Positions 53,070 to 61,757 of a stretch of DNA of 64,000 bases are shown here, in pieces. The DNA is taken from assembly GCF_030684675.1 (NCBI RefSeq), contig NZ_JAUXXZ010000081.1, positions 1-64,000 of the forward strand. Reading direction: 5' to 3'. Under the pieces are notes generated by a model. That model worked only from the letters and a program-made list of their open reading frames with translations, had not been told where the DNA came from and ran no database searches. The position numbers and the translations under genes are program-made. This DNA is from Daejeonella sp. (GTDB lineage Bacteria > Bacteroidota > Bacteroidia > Sphingobacteriales > Sphingobacteriaceae). Position 1 is the first letter of the stretch, and every line of letters begins with the position of its first letter.

Positions 53070-54494
53070 CTACCAACCAGTATTTTGCGTCAATTTAGGA
53101 TTGATATCCAACTCCAACTGAGGAATTGGGAATAAGGCATGCTTGGTAGTATATCCCAGGGGACCTAATTCCTGAACAGCTAAACCCCATCTTCTCAAAT
53201 CATTAAAACGGATGAATTCAAACATCAACTCAACCTGTCTTTCTTTATTGATGGCATTGAACATGGTTGCTTTTGTACCTGTATCGGTAGCTGTTAATGC
53301 AGGCATATTCACTGACGGTCTGGCACGAACCTGATTTACAGCAGCTCTGGCCTCAGGTAGTTTGTTCAGCTCATTTGCTGCTTCAGCATACATCAATAAA
53401 ACATCAGCATAACGAATAATAGGATAGTTTATACCATTGCTATTGACGTACATAATAGGCCACATACCTTTCTTTACCGCATAGCCGGTAGCTGACCAAA
53501 CCGCACTAAATGTAGACAGGGCTGTACTAACATTCGGAGCGAATGTATCACCTGGCTTGAAGATTGACATACCACGTCGTGGATCTGCCGGATCAAATGC
53601 ATCAAATGCTCTTTTGGTAGCCAAACCTGAACCAGTAGCTCCATTCACTGCAGGAAGATAACTTCCATTACGGCCATTTGTGCCACTACCACCAATATCG
53701 GCAAATTGAACCTCAAAAATGGATTCTTTATTGTTTTCGAAACTACGGTGCCATACTTCCTGGAAGTTATCCATCAAACCATATTTCCCTGAATTGATTA
53801 CCAGTAAAAAGTATTTCTCAGCGTTGGCATAATCCTTATTGTACAGATAAACTTTTCCAAGCAATGCCTGAGCCGCTCCCTTAGTTACTCTTCCCAAATT
53901 AGCACCGCTATGGGAAACTGGCAAACCCGCTTCTGCTGCCAATAAATCGGCAATTATAACTTTATACACATCGGCAGCAGGAGTTCTTGCAACCAGTGCG
54001 GCATCAGTATTCGGTAATGGTTGTGTGATCAATGGAACTGCACCGAATATATTAACGAGATCAAAATAGAAAAGAGCTCTTAGAAATTTAGCTTCCCCTA
54101 AATATTGATTCTTTAAGGCATCTGCCATATTAATTGCAGGAATATTCGTAATGGCAAGATTAGACCTGTATACTCCTTCATACAATCCTCTCCAGGTATC
54201 ATGAATCTGATTCAGTGCCGGAAAGTAAGTGAAATTATTATACTCCAAAGGAACTGTATTGGAAAGTAAAACCTCACCGGATGGCACATCATAAATCCGC
54301 TGGAGATTAATACTCCAGGCACTTTGAAGAGAAACATAAATTGCATTAACTCCTAACTGAGCTCTTTCTGCGGAATTATAAAAACCTTCCTCCGTCAATG
54401 CATCCGGTGGTGATTTTTCTAAAAACTCCTTCTTACAACCTGCAAATAACAAAAGCATTAACATGGTTGATATACCTAATTTTAGATTTTTCAT
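53070..54494 (-). CDS. SusD/RagB-type outer-membrane substrate-binding lipoprotein
   Basis: This 474-aa protein has the lipobox LLLFAGCKKEFLEKSPPDALTEEGFYNS, a usual SusD start. Four TPR-like helical repeats (EAKFLRALFYFDLVNIFGAVPL, AAQALLGKVYLYNKDYANAEKYF) follow. The C-terminal part has YPIIRYADVLLMYAEAANEL and NKERQVELMFEFIRFNDLRRWG. It caps the SusC pore and selects the ligand at the cell surface. Downstream genes contain no CAZymes, so the ligand may not be a classical polysaccharide. Confidence 0.95.
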   Translation of the reverse strand: MKNLKLGISTMLMLLLFAGCKKEFLEKSPPDALTEEGFYNSAERAQLGVNAIYVSLQSAWSINLQRIYDVPSGEVLLSNTVPLEYNNFTYFPALNQIHDTWRGLYEGVYRSNLAITNIPAINMADALKNQYLGEAKFLRALFYFDLVNIFGAVPLITQPLPNTDAALVARTPAADVYKVIIADLLAAEAGLPVSHSGANLGRVTKGAAQALLGKVYLYNKDYANAEKYFLLVINSGKYGLMDNFQEVWHRSFENNKESIFEVQFADIGGSGTNGRNGSYLPAVNGATGSGLATKRAFDAFDPADPRRGMSIFKPGDTFAPNVSTALSTFSAVWSATGYAVKKGMWPIMYVNSNGINYPIIRYADVLLMYAEAANELNKLPEARAAVNQVRARPSVNMPALTATDTGTKATMFNAINKERQVELMFEFIRFNDLRRWGLAVQELGPLGYTTKHALFPIPQLELDINPKLTQNTGW

Positions 54495-54555
54495 TTTCTT
54501 GTATTTTTAATTTCTTAATGAACTGATTAATTAGATAATTCTACGATCTAAACGA

Positions 54556-57500
54556 TTAGAAAGTCAAATTAACTCCGAATGAATAAACGCTGGGGATAGG
54601 AGTTGAACCTGTATCTACTCCAAAACCAAGTGGACTCATTGAGTCATCATTGAAACCTACTCCTCCCAATGTATCCGCATTGTAGTTCGGATATTTGGTA
54701 ATAGTAAATAAGTTTTGTCCATTAAAATAAATTCTTGCATTTCTGGCACCCACTCTCTTAATTAAACTTTGAGGAAGTGTATAACCAATCTGGAAATTCT
54801 GCATTCTCAGGAAATCTGCATCCAATACATAGTCAGACTGACTACGATTGTTCTGATTCGTATCACCACGAACTGCACGTGGTAGGGTATTTGATGTACC
54901 AGGTCCTTTCCAACGATCTAAAACAGTGGTTTTATTGTTCCATTCGCCCTGCATGGTTTCAAGATAGACACCCTGTGAATCATATAACTTTTTACCACTG
55001 GTTCCATAAAAACTCATATTGACATCAAAACCTTTCCAACTGGCATCAGCTGCAAATCCGTAATCAAAATCCGGCCATGGATCACCAATATTGGTTCTGT
55101 CATTGGCATCTACTTTACCATCGCCATTAATATCCCTAAATCTTCTATCACCCGGTTTGGCACCAACCTGCGTTGGATGTGCATTAATCTCAGCTTGAGT
55201 CTGGAAGATACCATCATTGATATGACCGTAGAAGTGCGACATTGGCAATCCCGGCATGGTGCGGGTAAAAGTTCCTGAGTAGTACACATTTTCCACAAGG
55301 TTGATGATACTGGTACCAGTACCTAATGAGATTACTTTATTACGCACATTTGATAAGTTACCAGAAACACCATATTTCAATTCACCACTGCCTCCTCTGT
55401 AACCTAACAAGAATTCCATACCCTTATTCTGCAATTGAGCAGCATTTTGGAAAGGTCCTGCATCACGGGCAAATCCTGTTACTGTTGAAATTGGTGTACG
55501 AACAAGAATTCCATCTGTATCCTTTATCCAATAATCGGCAGTGAAATAAATTTTATTCTGAAGAAAGCTTAAGTCTACCCCAATATTGGTTTGAGTAGTT
55601 GTTTCCCAACGAAGATTTGGATTTCCTAAGTTGTTAACCACTGCTGCAGGAGCTAATTGGTCAGCACCGAAGAAATATCTGGCATTGGTTGAAACAACAG
55701 TCTGATTACTATAGTTACCAATATCCTGGTTACCCAATTGTCCCCAACTTGCTCTGACCTTTAAACCGCTGATCAGTTTGGAATCCTTCAGGAAATTTTC
55801 CTGATCCACATTCCAGCCTACAGCAAGAGATGGGAAATTTCCATATCGATTGGCATCACCAAACCGTGAAGAACCATCACGACGGATGGTAGCAGTAACC
55901 AAATATCTGTCGAACAAAGTAATATTTGCTCTACCCAGGAAGGATCTCAAAGCCCACTCATTTTCAGTTCCACCAATGGTAAACACTCCGGTACCTGCAT
56001 TCAACACCTGAATATCATTACTTGGGAAATCTCTTCTGCTACCATTAATACCATTTCCAAAAAAATTCTGCTGAGTAAAACCACCCAATAAATTGATCCT
56101 GTAGTTTTCTTTAATAACCTTATTATAAGTCAGGGTATTCTCAACCAGATATTCATACGACTCGTTCAAACTTGTGTTTAAAGACCTTACATTACTTCCT
56201 CTGTTATTCATCTGAAACTGAGGCACATAATTTTTGAATCTTCTTTGACCCATGTTCATACCTCCATTCAGCTTATATTCCAGATCAGGGAGGATCTTAA
56301 AGGAAGCATATGCACTTCCAATTATTTTATTGTTAAATGTATATGCCCTGTTCATGTCACGACGGCCAAGAATATTATCCCTGTTATTCACACCGGTAGT
56401 TGCTGGTGAAGGACCGGCATAACCGCTATCATTATTAGGATCATAAATTGGCATAGTAGGTGCCGCACCCATCATGTAAGCTAAATCCAGATTATTGCCA
56501 AAATTTAAATTCAGACCCTCTTCTTTACTGGCGATTAAGGATTGTCCGATAGTTAACCTTCCGATTTTGAACTCAGTTTTTACCCTTGAATAATAGCGCT
56601 TATAGGTACGGAATGCCAATACACTTTCCTGATCAAAAATACCACCGGAAATAGAATAACTGGCATCCTTTGTGCCACCCGAAACTGTAAGTGAGTGATC
56701 CTGTATTGGGGCAGGATTTATTGCAGCATCCTGCCAATCTGTATTAGTTTTAAGATTATTAGGATCATTCATTGCCGGTTGTAAAGGAAAGAAGTTACCA
56801 TTTACATGGGCCTCATTGATTACATCAGCCATTTGCTGAGAATTCAGTAAAGGAATGAATTTATTAAAAGACTGAATACCATAGTAAGAATTAAAACTGA
56901 TTGAAGGAGCACGATTCCCACCACTCTTGGTAGTAATTAGAATAACCCCATTTGCAGATCTTGCACCATAAATCGCCGCTGCAGATCCATCCTTTAATAC
57001 TGTGGTCGATTGAACATCATTCGGGTTGATGCTGTTGATATCTGATGCCTCCATTGGCATACCATCCACTACATAAAGTGGTCCGGAGCCTCCAAATGTA
57101 TTTAATCCCCTGATACGAACGTTCACATTCTCACCCGGATCACCTGAAGTACTGGTGAAAGCCACACCGGCAACTTTACCTTGCAAAGCCTGATTGATGT
57201 TTGAGAATGCCTGATCTTTAATATCCTTTGATGTTACTGAAACAACAGATCCTGTTAAATCACTTTTCTTCTGAGTACCATAACCAACTACCACTACTTC
57301 CTGAAGTGCTTCAGTATTTTGCTCCAAGGTTACATCAAGGCTTGTACGGCCTGACATAGATACCTCTTTAGTAGTATAACCTATATAGGTAAACACTAAT
57401 ACACTTGAACCATCCGGAACATTAATGGTATAACGACCATTAGCATCAGTACTTACACCGATTGCAGTTCCTTTCACTTTAACACTAACACCGATCAATG

Positions 57501-57960
57501 ATTCTCCTTTTGAATCACTAACCTGCCCTCTCACTTCTGTAGGAGGTGCCTTTTCTGTAAGTTTCTTGATATCGATTAGGGCAGACGGCAATAAAGTCAA
57601 TGACTTTTGCTGTACAATAATGGTGTTATTACTAATAGTATAGGTGAGGGACTGATTTGAAAAAGATTTTTCAAGTACATCCCTGAGGGGTGCATTACTC
57701 ACATTGATACTCACCGGTTTGGCTTCGTTTATCAATGGTGTAATGTACACCAGATCGTAACCCGTTTGGGTTCCAATCTCTTTTAAGACCGTCTCAAGTT
57801 TGGCATTCTTAAATTTTAAGCTCACCGTTTGAGAGAATGATGCAGCACTACTTATTTGAAGTAGGGCTGTGACCAATAAAACAAAAGTTAGTTTTATCAT
57901 CAACAAGAGTTTTATTATGTAATCAGATGGCCTACATATGGTTAATGAATAGAATTTCAT
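54556..57960 (-). CDS. SusC-type TonB-dependent receptor with N-terminal STN domain
   Basis: This 1134-aa protein has a signal region ending near SSAASFSQTV, then an STN (secretin/TonB N-terminal) signalling domain (~residues 48-115), a carboxypeptidase-D-like beta domain (GQVSDSKGESLIGVSVKVKG), a plug with VVVGYGTQKKSDLTGSV, and a 22-strand barrel. The STN domain marks receptors that signal to a FecR anti-sigma factor, matching the upstream genes. It imports the island's substrate. The ATG at 57960 is used; an internal ATG at 57900 (MIKLTFVLL) is an alternative start. Confidence 0.96.
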   Translation of the reverse strand: MKFYSLTICRPSDYIIKLLLMIKLTFVLLVTALLQISSAASFSQTVSLKFKNAKLETVLKEIGTQTGYDLVYITPLINEAKPVSINVSNAPLRDVLEKSFSNQSLTYTISNNTIIVQQKSLTLLPSALIDIKKLTEKAPPTEVRGQVSDSKGESLIGVSVKVKGTAIGVSTDANGRYTINVPDGSSVLVFTYIGYTTKEVSMSGRTSLDVTLEQNTEALQEVVVVGYGTQKKSDLTGSVVSVTSKDIKDQAFSNINQALQGKVAGVAFTSTSGDPGENVNVRIRGLNTFGGSGPLYVVDGMPMEASDINSINPNDVQSTTVLKDGSAAAIYGARSANGVILITTKSGGNRAPSISFNSYYGIQSFNKFIPLLNSQQMADVINEAHVNGNFFPLQPAMNDPNNLKTNTDWQDAAINPAPIQDHSLTVSGGTKDASYSISGGIFDQESVLAFRTYKRYYSRVKTEFKIGRLTIGQSLIASKEEGLNLNFGNNLDLAYMMGAAPTMPIYDPNNDSGYAGPSPATTGVNNRDNILGRRDMNRAYTFNNKIIGSAYASFKILPDLEYKLNGGMNMGQRRFKNYVPQFQMNNRGSNVRSLNTSLNESYEYLVENTLTYNKVIKENYRINLLGGFTQQNFFGNGINGSRRDFPSNDIQVLNAGTGVFTIGGTENEWALRSFLGRANITLFDRYLVTATIRRDGSSRFGDANRYGNFPSLAVGWNVDQENFLKDSKLISGLKVRASWGQLGNQDIGNYSNQTVVSTNARYFFGADQLAPAAVVNNLGNPNLRWETTTQTNIGVDLSFLQNKIYFTADYWIKDTDGILVRTPISTVTGFARDAGPFQNAAQLQNKGMEFLLGYRGGSGELKYGVSGNLSNVRNKVISLGTGTSIINLVENVYYSGTFTRTMPGLPMSHFYGHINDGIFQTQAEINAHPTQVGAKPGDRRFRDINGDGKVDANDRTNIGDPWPDFDYGFAADASWKGFDVNMSFYGTSGKKLYDSQGVYLETMQGEWNNKTTVLDRWKGPGTSNTLPRAVRGDTNQNNRSQSDYVLDADFLRMQNFQIGYTLPQSLIKRVGARNARIYFNGQNLFTITKYPNYNADTLGGVGFNDDSMSPLGFGVDTGSTPIPSVYSFGVNLTF

Positions 57961-58059
57961 ATCTTTGCGCGTTTGGGTTTAGTTAATACTTGTTCACAAC
58001 AATTAAATTGGTAACCCGAATATGGTCAGGGGCGTTGCAACCGCTCCTGGCTTTTTTTT
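57937..58059 (+). ncRNA. Candidate antisense small RNA in the susC leader
   Basis: On the strand opposite susC, TATG (57937-57940), a 19-nt spacer and TATCTTTG (57960-57967, exact -7 box) form a good promoter. Transcription from about 57974 would run about 85 nt to an intrinsic terminator with eight Ts. Between them is a long hairpin built from GGGTT/AACCC, TTAAT/ATTAA and TTGT/ACAA. The RNA would be antisense to the susC mRNA leader. Antisense RNAs at this position are known from Bacteroides PULs (DonS type). The -7 box abuts the susC start codon, so chance similarity is possible. Confidence 0.5.
58024..58059 (+). terminator. Plus-strand intrinsic terminator between fecR and susC
   Basis: The hairpin GGTCAGGGGCG / CGCTCCTGGCT with a 7-nt loop pairs fully only in the plus-strand RNA (two or three G-U pairs) and is followed by TTTTTTTTG. 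No plus-strand gene ends here, so it probably terminates an antisense transcript. Confidence 0.7.
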
Positions 58060-58091
58060 GTTAGATTACCATTAGCTTTTAAGGGTCTATT

Positions 58092-59330
58092 TCATCGCAT
58101 AACAGTAATCCTCCTTCCTTCAACTTTAAAATGAACGGCATTAGTTAATTGAAGTACATTTAATACTTCATTAATATCTTTGGATCGGGAAATATTTCCT
58201 CCAAAACCAACATCAGGTATATTTCCTGAATAATTAACCTCCACATTATACCACCTTGATACCTTTCTCATGATACTCTGGATGTCTTCATCTTTAAATA
58301 AAAAATAGCCGTTCTTCCAGGCGGTTACTTCTTCTGTATCGGCCTCAATCACTTTGGACGATTTCATATTGGGTTGAAATTGTTGCCCCGGACTTAACAA
58401 AACAACTCTATCCTTATAAATAATCTTTACCGAACCTTCAATTAGTGTTGTTTTAAAGGTCTCTTCATCAGAATAAGAGTTGATATTAAACTGAGTACCT
58501 AAAACTTCCACAATCTGATCCTTAGTGATTACCTTGAATGGCTTATTTGGGTTTTTAGCCACATCAAAATAGGCTTCACCATTCAATTCAACTTCACGTG
58601 TATTTCCGGAGAACAAAGCAGGGAACCGCAAAGTTGAAGCTGAATTCAACCATACTTTACTTCCATCAGGCAAATTAATCTGATACTTCCCTCCAAAAGG
58701 AGTTTCTATTTTATTGTAAATCACTTCCTCCGGTAATGTTTCGGATACAGAATTCACATTCTTAGCAAATGAATACAGTAACTCTCCATCGGCAGTCTTT
58801 TGAATACTTACACCAGCCTGGTTCGCTAATAAACCTTTCTTTGCGTCTTCTAAAATAATTTTAGAACCATCCGAAAGTGTCAAAACAGCCTTATCACCAC
58901 CGGGTTTGATTATTGCCTTTTCCTTGATGGTTTCGGATTCAGAAAGTGCTACATGAGTATCTATAGTTCTGTTGGTATAAAAGTAGAGGCCAATAGAAAG
59001 CATTGCAAGGATACTTGCGGCTACGCCTACCTGATACCATGCTCTGATTACATGCTTGCCAGACCTGTCAGAATCTGGTTCCTGTCCAAATTTATCGTTT
59101 GTGACAATATTCTGAAAAATTGCATCCTTTTCTTCATTGGTCAAAGAAGCACATCGCTTCATTTTTCCAAGCTCCTGATCGATCGCAAAATTGATGCTCT
59201 CATCATCATCATCTGATCTTAAATAACCAAATAAGTGCTCAAATTCATCCCTGCTGATTTTTCCTTCAGCAAAAAGACTTAAAAGCTCATCTAATTTATT
59301 TTGATTCATTATCGCCTGTGCAAAACTCAA
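58092..59330 (-). CDS. FecR-type anti-sigma factor
   Basis: This 412-aa protein has a cytoplasmic N-terminal part of ~95 residues that binds sigma, one transmembrane helix (GVAASILAMLSIGLYFY), and a periplasmic FecR domain (PFGGKYQINLPDGSKVWLNSASTLRFP). The C-terminal DUF4974 domain has FLFKDEDIQSIMRKVSRWYNVEVNY. It relays substrate binding by the STN-containing SusC to the ECF sigma factor. An in-frame ATG at 59309 (MNQNKLDELL) is an alternative start and may be the true one. Confidence 0.94.
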   Translation of the reverse strand: MSFAQAIMNQNKLDELLSLFAEGKISRDEFEHLFGYLRSDDDDESINFAIDQELGKMKRCASLTNEEKDAIFQNIVTNDKFGQEPDSDRSGKHVIRAWYQVGVAASILAMLSIGLYFYTNRTIDTHVALSESETIKEKAIIKPGGDKAVLTLSDGSKIILEDAKKGLLANQAGVSIQKTADGELLYSFAKNVNSVSETLPEEVIYNKIETPFGGKYQINLPDGSKVWLNSASTLRFPALFSGNTREVELNGEAYFDVAKNPNKPFKVITKDQIVEVLGTQFNINSYSDEETFKTTLIEGSVKIIYKDRVVLLSPGQQFQPNMKSSKVIEADTEEVTAWKNGYFLFKDEDIQSIMRKVSRWYNVEVNYSGNIPDVGFGGNISRSKDINEVLNVLQLTNAVHFKVEGRRITVMR

Positions 59331-59419
59331 AATGATTTATTGCTAATACACCCCAACAACAAAACAGGACTAGTCTTAATAAATATTTATTGAAAAAAAA
59401 TAATAGATGGGGATTCCTT

Positions 59420-59986
59420 CTAATAAAGTATAGAAAAAGCCTTTTGCAATTGGGTCCTGAGAGTCTTTAGAGCCGAAACCAGGTGATTTTTTACAGTATT
59501 TCTGGATATATTGAGCTCTTCAGCTATTTCATCATAACTAAGCTCCTGCTGCCTGCTCATTCTATAAACCAGTTGTTGCTGCTTTGGAAGACTTGCTAAT
59601 ACCTGCTCAGTAAATCGCTCAAGATCCTCGAGATAAACAAGCTCTTCAGTTTCATTGGTATTTGTTTGAAGATTCAGCCACATTCTTTCCATTGCACTTT
59701 GGGAATTTGCAACCTGACGAAGTACATTTAATGTTAGCCTGCGGGTAATGGTATACAGATATGGTGCAATCGGATATTGGGTATCTAGCTTTTCACGGTT
59801 AATCCAAAGACTCATGAAAGCTTCCTGAACTACCTCCTGACAAGGCTCCTTATCTTTCAGGAACCTTAGACTAAAGTAATAGAGTTTACTGGAGTAGGAA
59901 TCAAAAACTATGCGAAATGCAACTTCATCACCCTCTTTTATACGGGTGATAAGTTCAAAATCGCAAATTTGTTCTCTTTTCTGCAT
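59420..59986 (-). CDS. ECF RNA polymerase sigma factor (FecI-like)
   Basis: This 188-aa protein has sigma region 2 (AFRIVFDSYSSKLYYFSLRFLKDKEPCQEVVQEAFMSLW) and region 4 with the helix-turn-helix LSYDEIAEELNISRNTVKNHLVSALKTL. These are the Bacteroidota PUL-type ECF factors. With FecR and SusC it forms a surface-signalling loop that switches on the island. A 28-bp inverted repeat lies 34 bp upstream of its start. Confidence 0.94.
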   Translation of the reverse strand: MQKREQICDFELITRIKEGDEVAFRIVFDSYSSKLYYFSLRFLKDKEPCQEVVQEAFMSLWINREKLDTQYPIAPYLYTITRRLTLNVLRQVANSQSAMERMWLNLQTNTNETEELVYLEDLERFTEQVLASLPKQQQLVYRMSRQQELSYDEIAEELNISRNTVKNHLVSALKTLRTQLQKAFSILY

Positions 59987-60421
59987 TTTTTACAGTATTC
60001 AAACTAAATATAAAGTAAATATTGGAAATTATTATTAAAATTTCCAATGAATTTAAAGTCTGAAAGATATCATAAATATTAATAAAAATTTACAATAAGC
60101 TGTTTTTCAATATTTTAGGAATAAATAAATCAATTGACTTAACATTGGAATAAATGACCTACATAATAACAGGTAAAACTATTTAGAATAAACAGATCGC
60201 TTTTTTCTCGCTTTTTTAACCAGAAAAGGCATATTTATTCTGGATTTAATAAATTTTGTTCGCAAAAAGCAATTTTGTAACATCTCAGTTATGAGCCATT
60301 CCTTATAACATATGTTATGAAAAATCTTCCTTGCTTTCTGATGATCTTCCCTATTGAAAAAGGTTCTTTATGAAATTACAATTATTAATAGTAAATATGT
60401 TTAATCAATCTATCCCTTATA
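59987..60421. other. 435-bp divergent regulatory region, sigma/ROK
   Basis: No ORF. This very AT-rich stretch holds the inverted repeat at 60021-60048 and a perfect 14-bp palindrome ATAACATATGTTAT (60305-60318), about 100 bp before the ROK start codon. TATGTTTA near 60397 is a one-mismatch -7 box for ROK. The rest shows only runs of A and T. Confidence 0.45.
60021..60048. promoter_or_regulatory. 28-bp inverted repeat upstream of the sigma gene
   Basis: ATTGGAAATT and AATTTCCAAT are perfect 10-bp arms with an 8-nt spacer. The site lies close to where the sigma-gene promoter must be. The divergent ROK repressor next to it is the obvious candidate to bind here, which would make the island respond to a second signal besides SusC-FecR. 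Confidence 0.5.
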
Positions 60422-61678
60422 ATGAAATCCATTCTTCTTGAAAAGTGTTATTTAGACTCATTAACCAATATTGAAAGAAAGAAATATTTACAAAAAATCA
60501 GACTCGTAAAATTACTACATACGGAAGGGGCAAAATCAAATGCTGATATCTGCAGGGTATTGAATATAAGTTCACCAACATCAATAATTCTGCTTAATGA
60601 ACTTCTTAGCGAAGGGCTTGTTGAAAAAAAAGGGAAAGGCAAATCAATCGGGGGCAGGAAGCCAGAATTATACTCCCTTCATAATAATTCCTTTTATGTT
60701 CTCTGTATAGAAATGGATCGGTTTAAAACCGAAATGGCAATCCTTGACAACAATAACAATAATATAACAGGGATAAAAAGTTTTTCCCTGAGACTAACTA
60801 AAGATAAAAGTGCAATTAAACTACTGCATGAATTTGCAGAACAATTAATTTCATCTTCCGGAATAGATACAAATAAATTAGTGGGAATCGGACTTGGTAT
60901 GCCAGGGCTTGTGGATTCAAATGCAGGCAAGAATTATACCTATCTTGTTAGTAGTTCAGGCGATTCTAAAACCTTACAGGATATTCTGGAAGAAAAATTT
61001 AATAAGCCCGTCTATGTTCAGAATGATGTTAAAACCAATACATTGGCGGAATGCAGATTCGGACTTGCCTTGAACAAGAAGGATGCTTTGGTTTTGTTAA
61101 TGGATTGGGGTATTGGTCTCGGGATCATCATGGATGGCAAACTGCAGAGTGGAATGTCGGGTTTTGCAGGTGAAATTGGTCATATTCCCTTTGTAAAAGA
61201 TGGTGAACTGTGCAATTGTGGTAAAAGGGGCTGCCTCGAAACAGTCGCATCGGGAATTGCTCTGGCAAGAATGGCTAAAGAAGGAATAAAATCAGGCCAA
61301 ACCTCTCTTTTGAATGCACTATCTGAAGAGGAAATCGACCAGATTGAACCTCAGATTGTGATTGATGCCGCAAATAAAGGCGACCAGTATGCGATTAACA
61401 TATTATCGCAGGTTGGTGAGAATTTAGGAAAAGCTGTGGCAACTCTTATTCAATTGTTTAACCCTGAACTTATAATACTTGGTGGTAAAATAGCAGAAGC
61501 AAAGCAATACATTACTATACCCATGCGTCATGCAATTAATACCTATTGCATGACCAGAATAAGGGAACACACAAAGATCGTGCTGTCTACTCTGGGGCAT
61601 AGTGCAGGTATTCTGGGCTCAGCCAGCATAGTTATTGAAAATACATTTGAAAGGCAGATAGAACTTGCAAGTCAGTAA
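60422..61678 (+). CDS. ROK family transcriptional regulator
   Basis: This 418-aa protein has an N-terminal winged helix (GAKSNADICRVLNISSPTSIILLNELLSEGLVEKKGKG) followed by a ROK sugar-kinase-like domain with GIGLGMPGLVD and the zinc motif CNCGKRGCLETVASG. FNPELIILGGKIAEAKQYI is near the end. Such NagC/XylR-type proteins are repressors released by sugars or sugar phosphates. Divergent to the ECF sigma gene, it probably controls the island. Its transcript ends at a bidirectional terminator. Confidence 0.9.
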   Translation: MKSILLEKCYLDSLTNIERKKYLQKIRLVKLLHTEGAKSNADICRVLNISSPTSIILLNELLSEGLVEKKGKGKSIGGRKPELYSLHNNSFYVLCIEMDRFKTEMAILDNNNNNITGIKSFSLRLTKDKSAIKLLHEFAEQLISSSGIDTNKLVGIGLGMPGLVDSNAGKNYTYLVSSSGDSKTLQDILEEKFNKPVYVQNDVKTNTLAECRFGLALNKKDALVLLMDWGIGLGIIMDGKLQSGMSGFAGEIGHIPFVKDGELCNCGKRGCLETVASGIALARMAKEGIKSGQTSLLNALSEEEIDQIEPQIVIDAANKGDQYAINILSQVGENLGKAVATLIQLFNPELIILGGKIAEAKQYITIPMRHAINTYCMTRIREHTKIVLSTLGHSAGILGSASIVIENTFERQIELASQ

Positions 61679-61711
61679 ATAGCCAATTTTGATCAATTGG
61701 CAAAGCAAAAT

Positions 61712-61739
61712 AAAAGCCCGGTAATAATACCAGGCTTTT
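61712..61739. terminator. Bidirectional terminator between ROK and asd
   Basis: The arms AAAAGCCCGGTA and TACCAGGCTTTT (one mismatch, pairable as G-U on the minus strand) have a 4-nt loop. T-runs follow on either strand. It lies between two convergent genes. Confidence 0.8.
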
Positions 61740-61757
61740 ATTTAGTTCTGATCGGAA

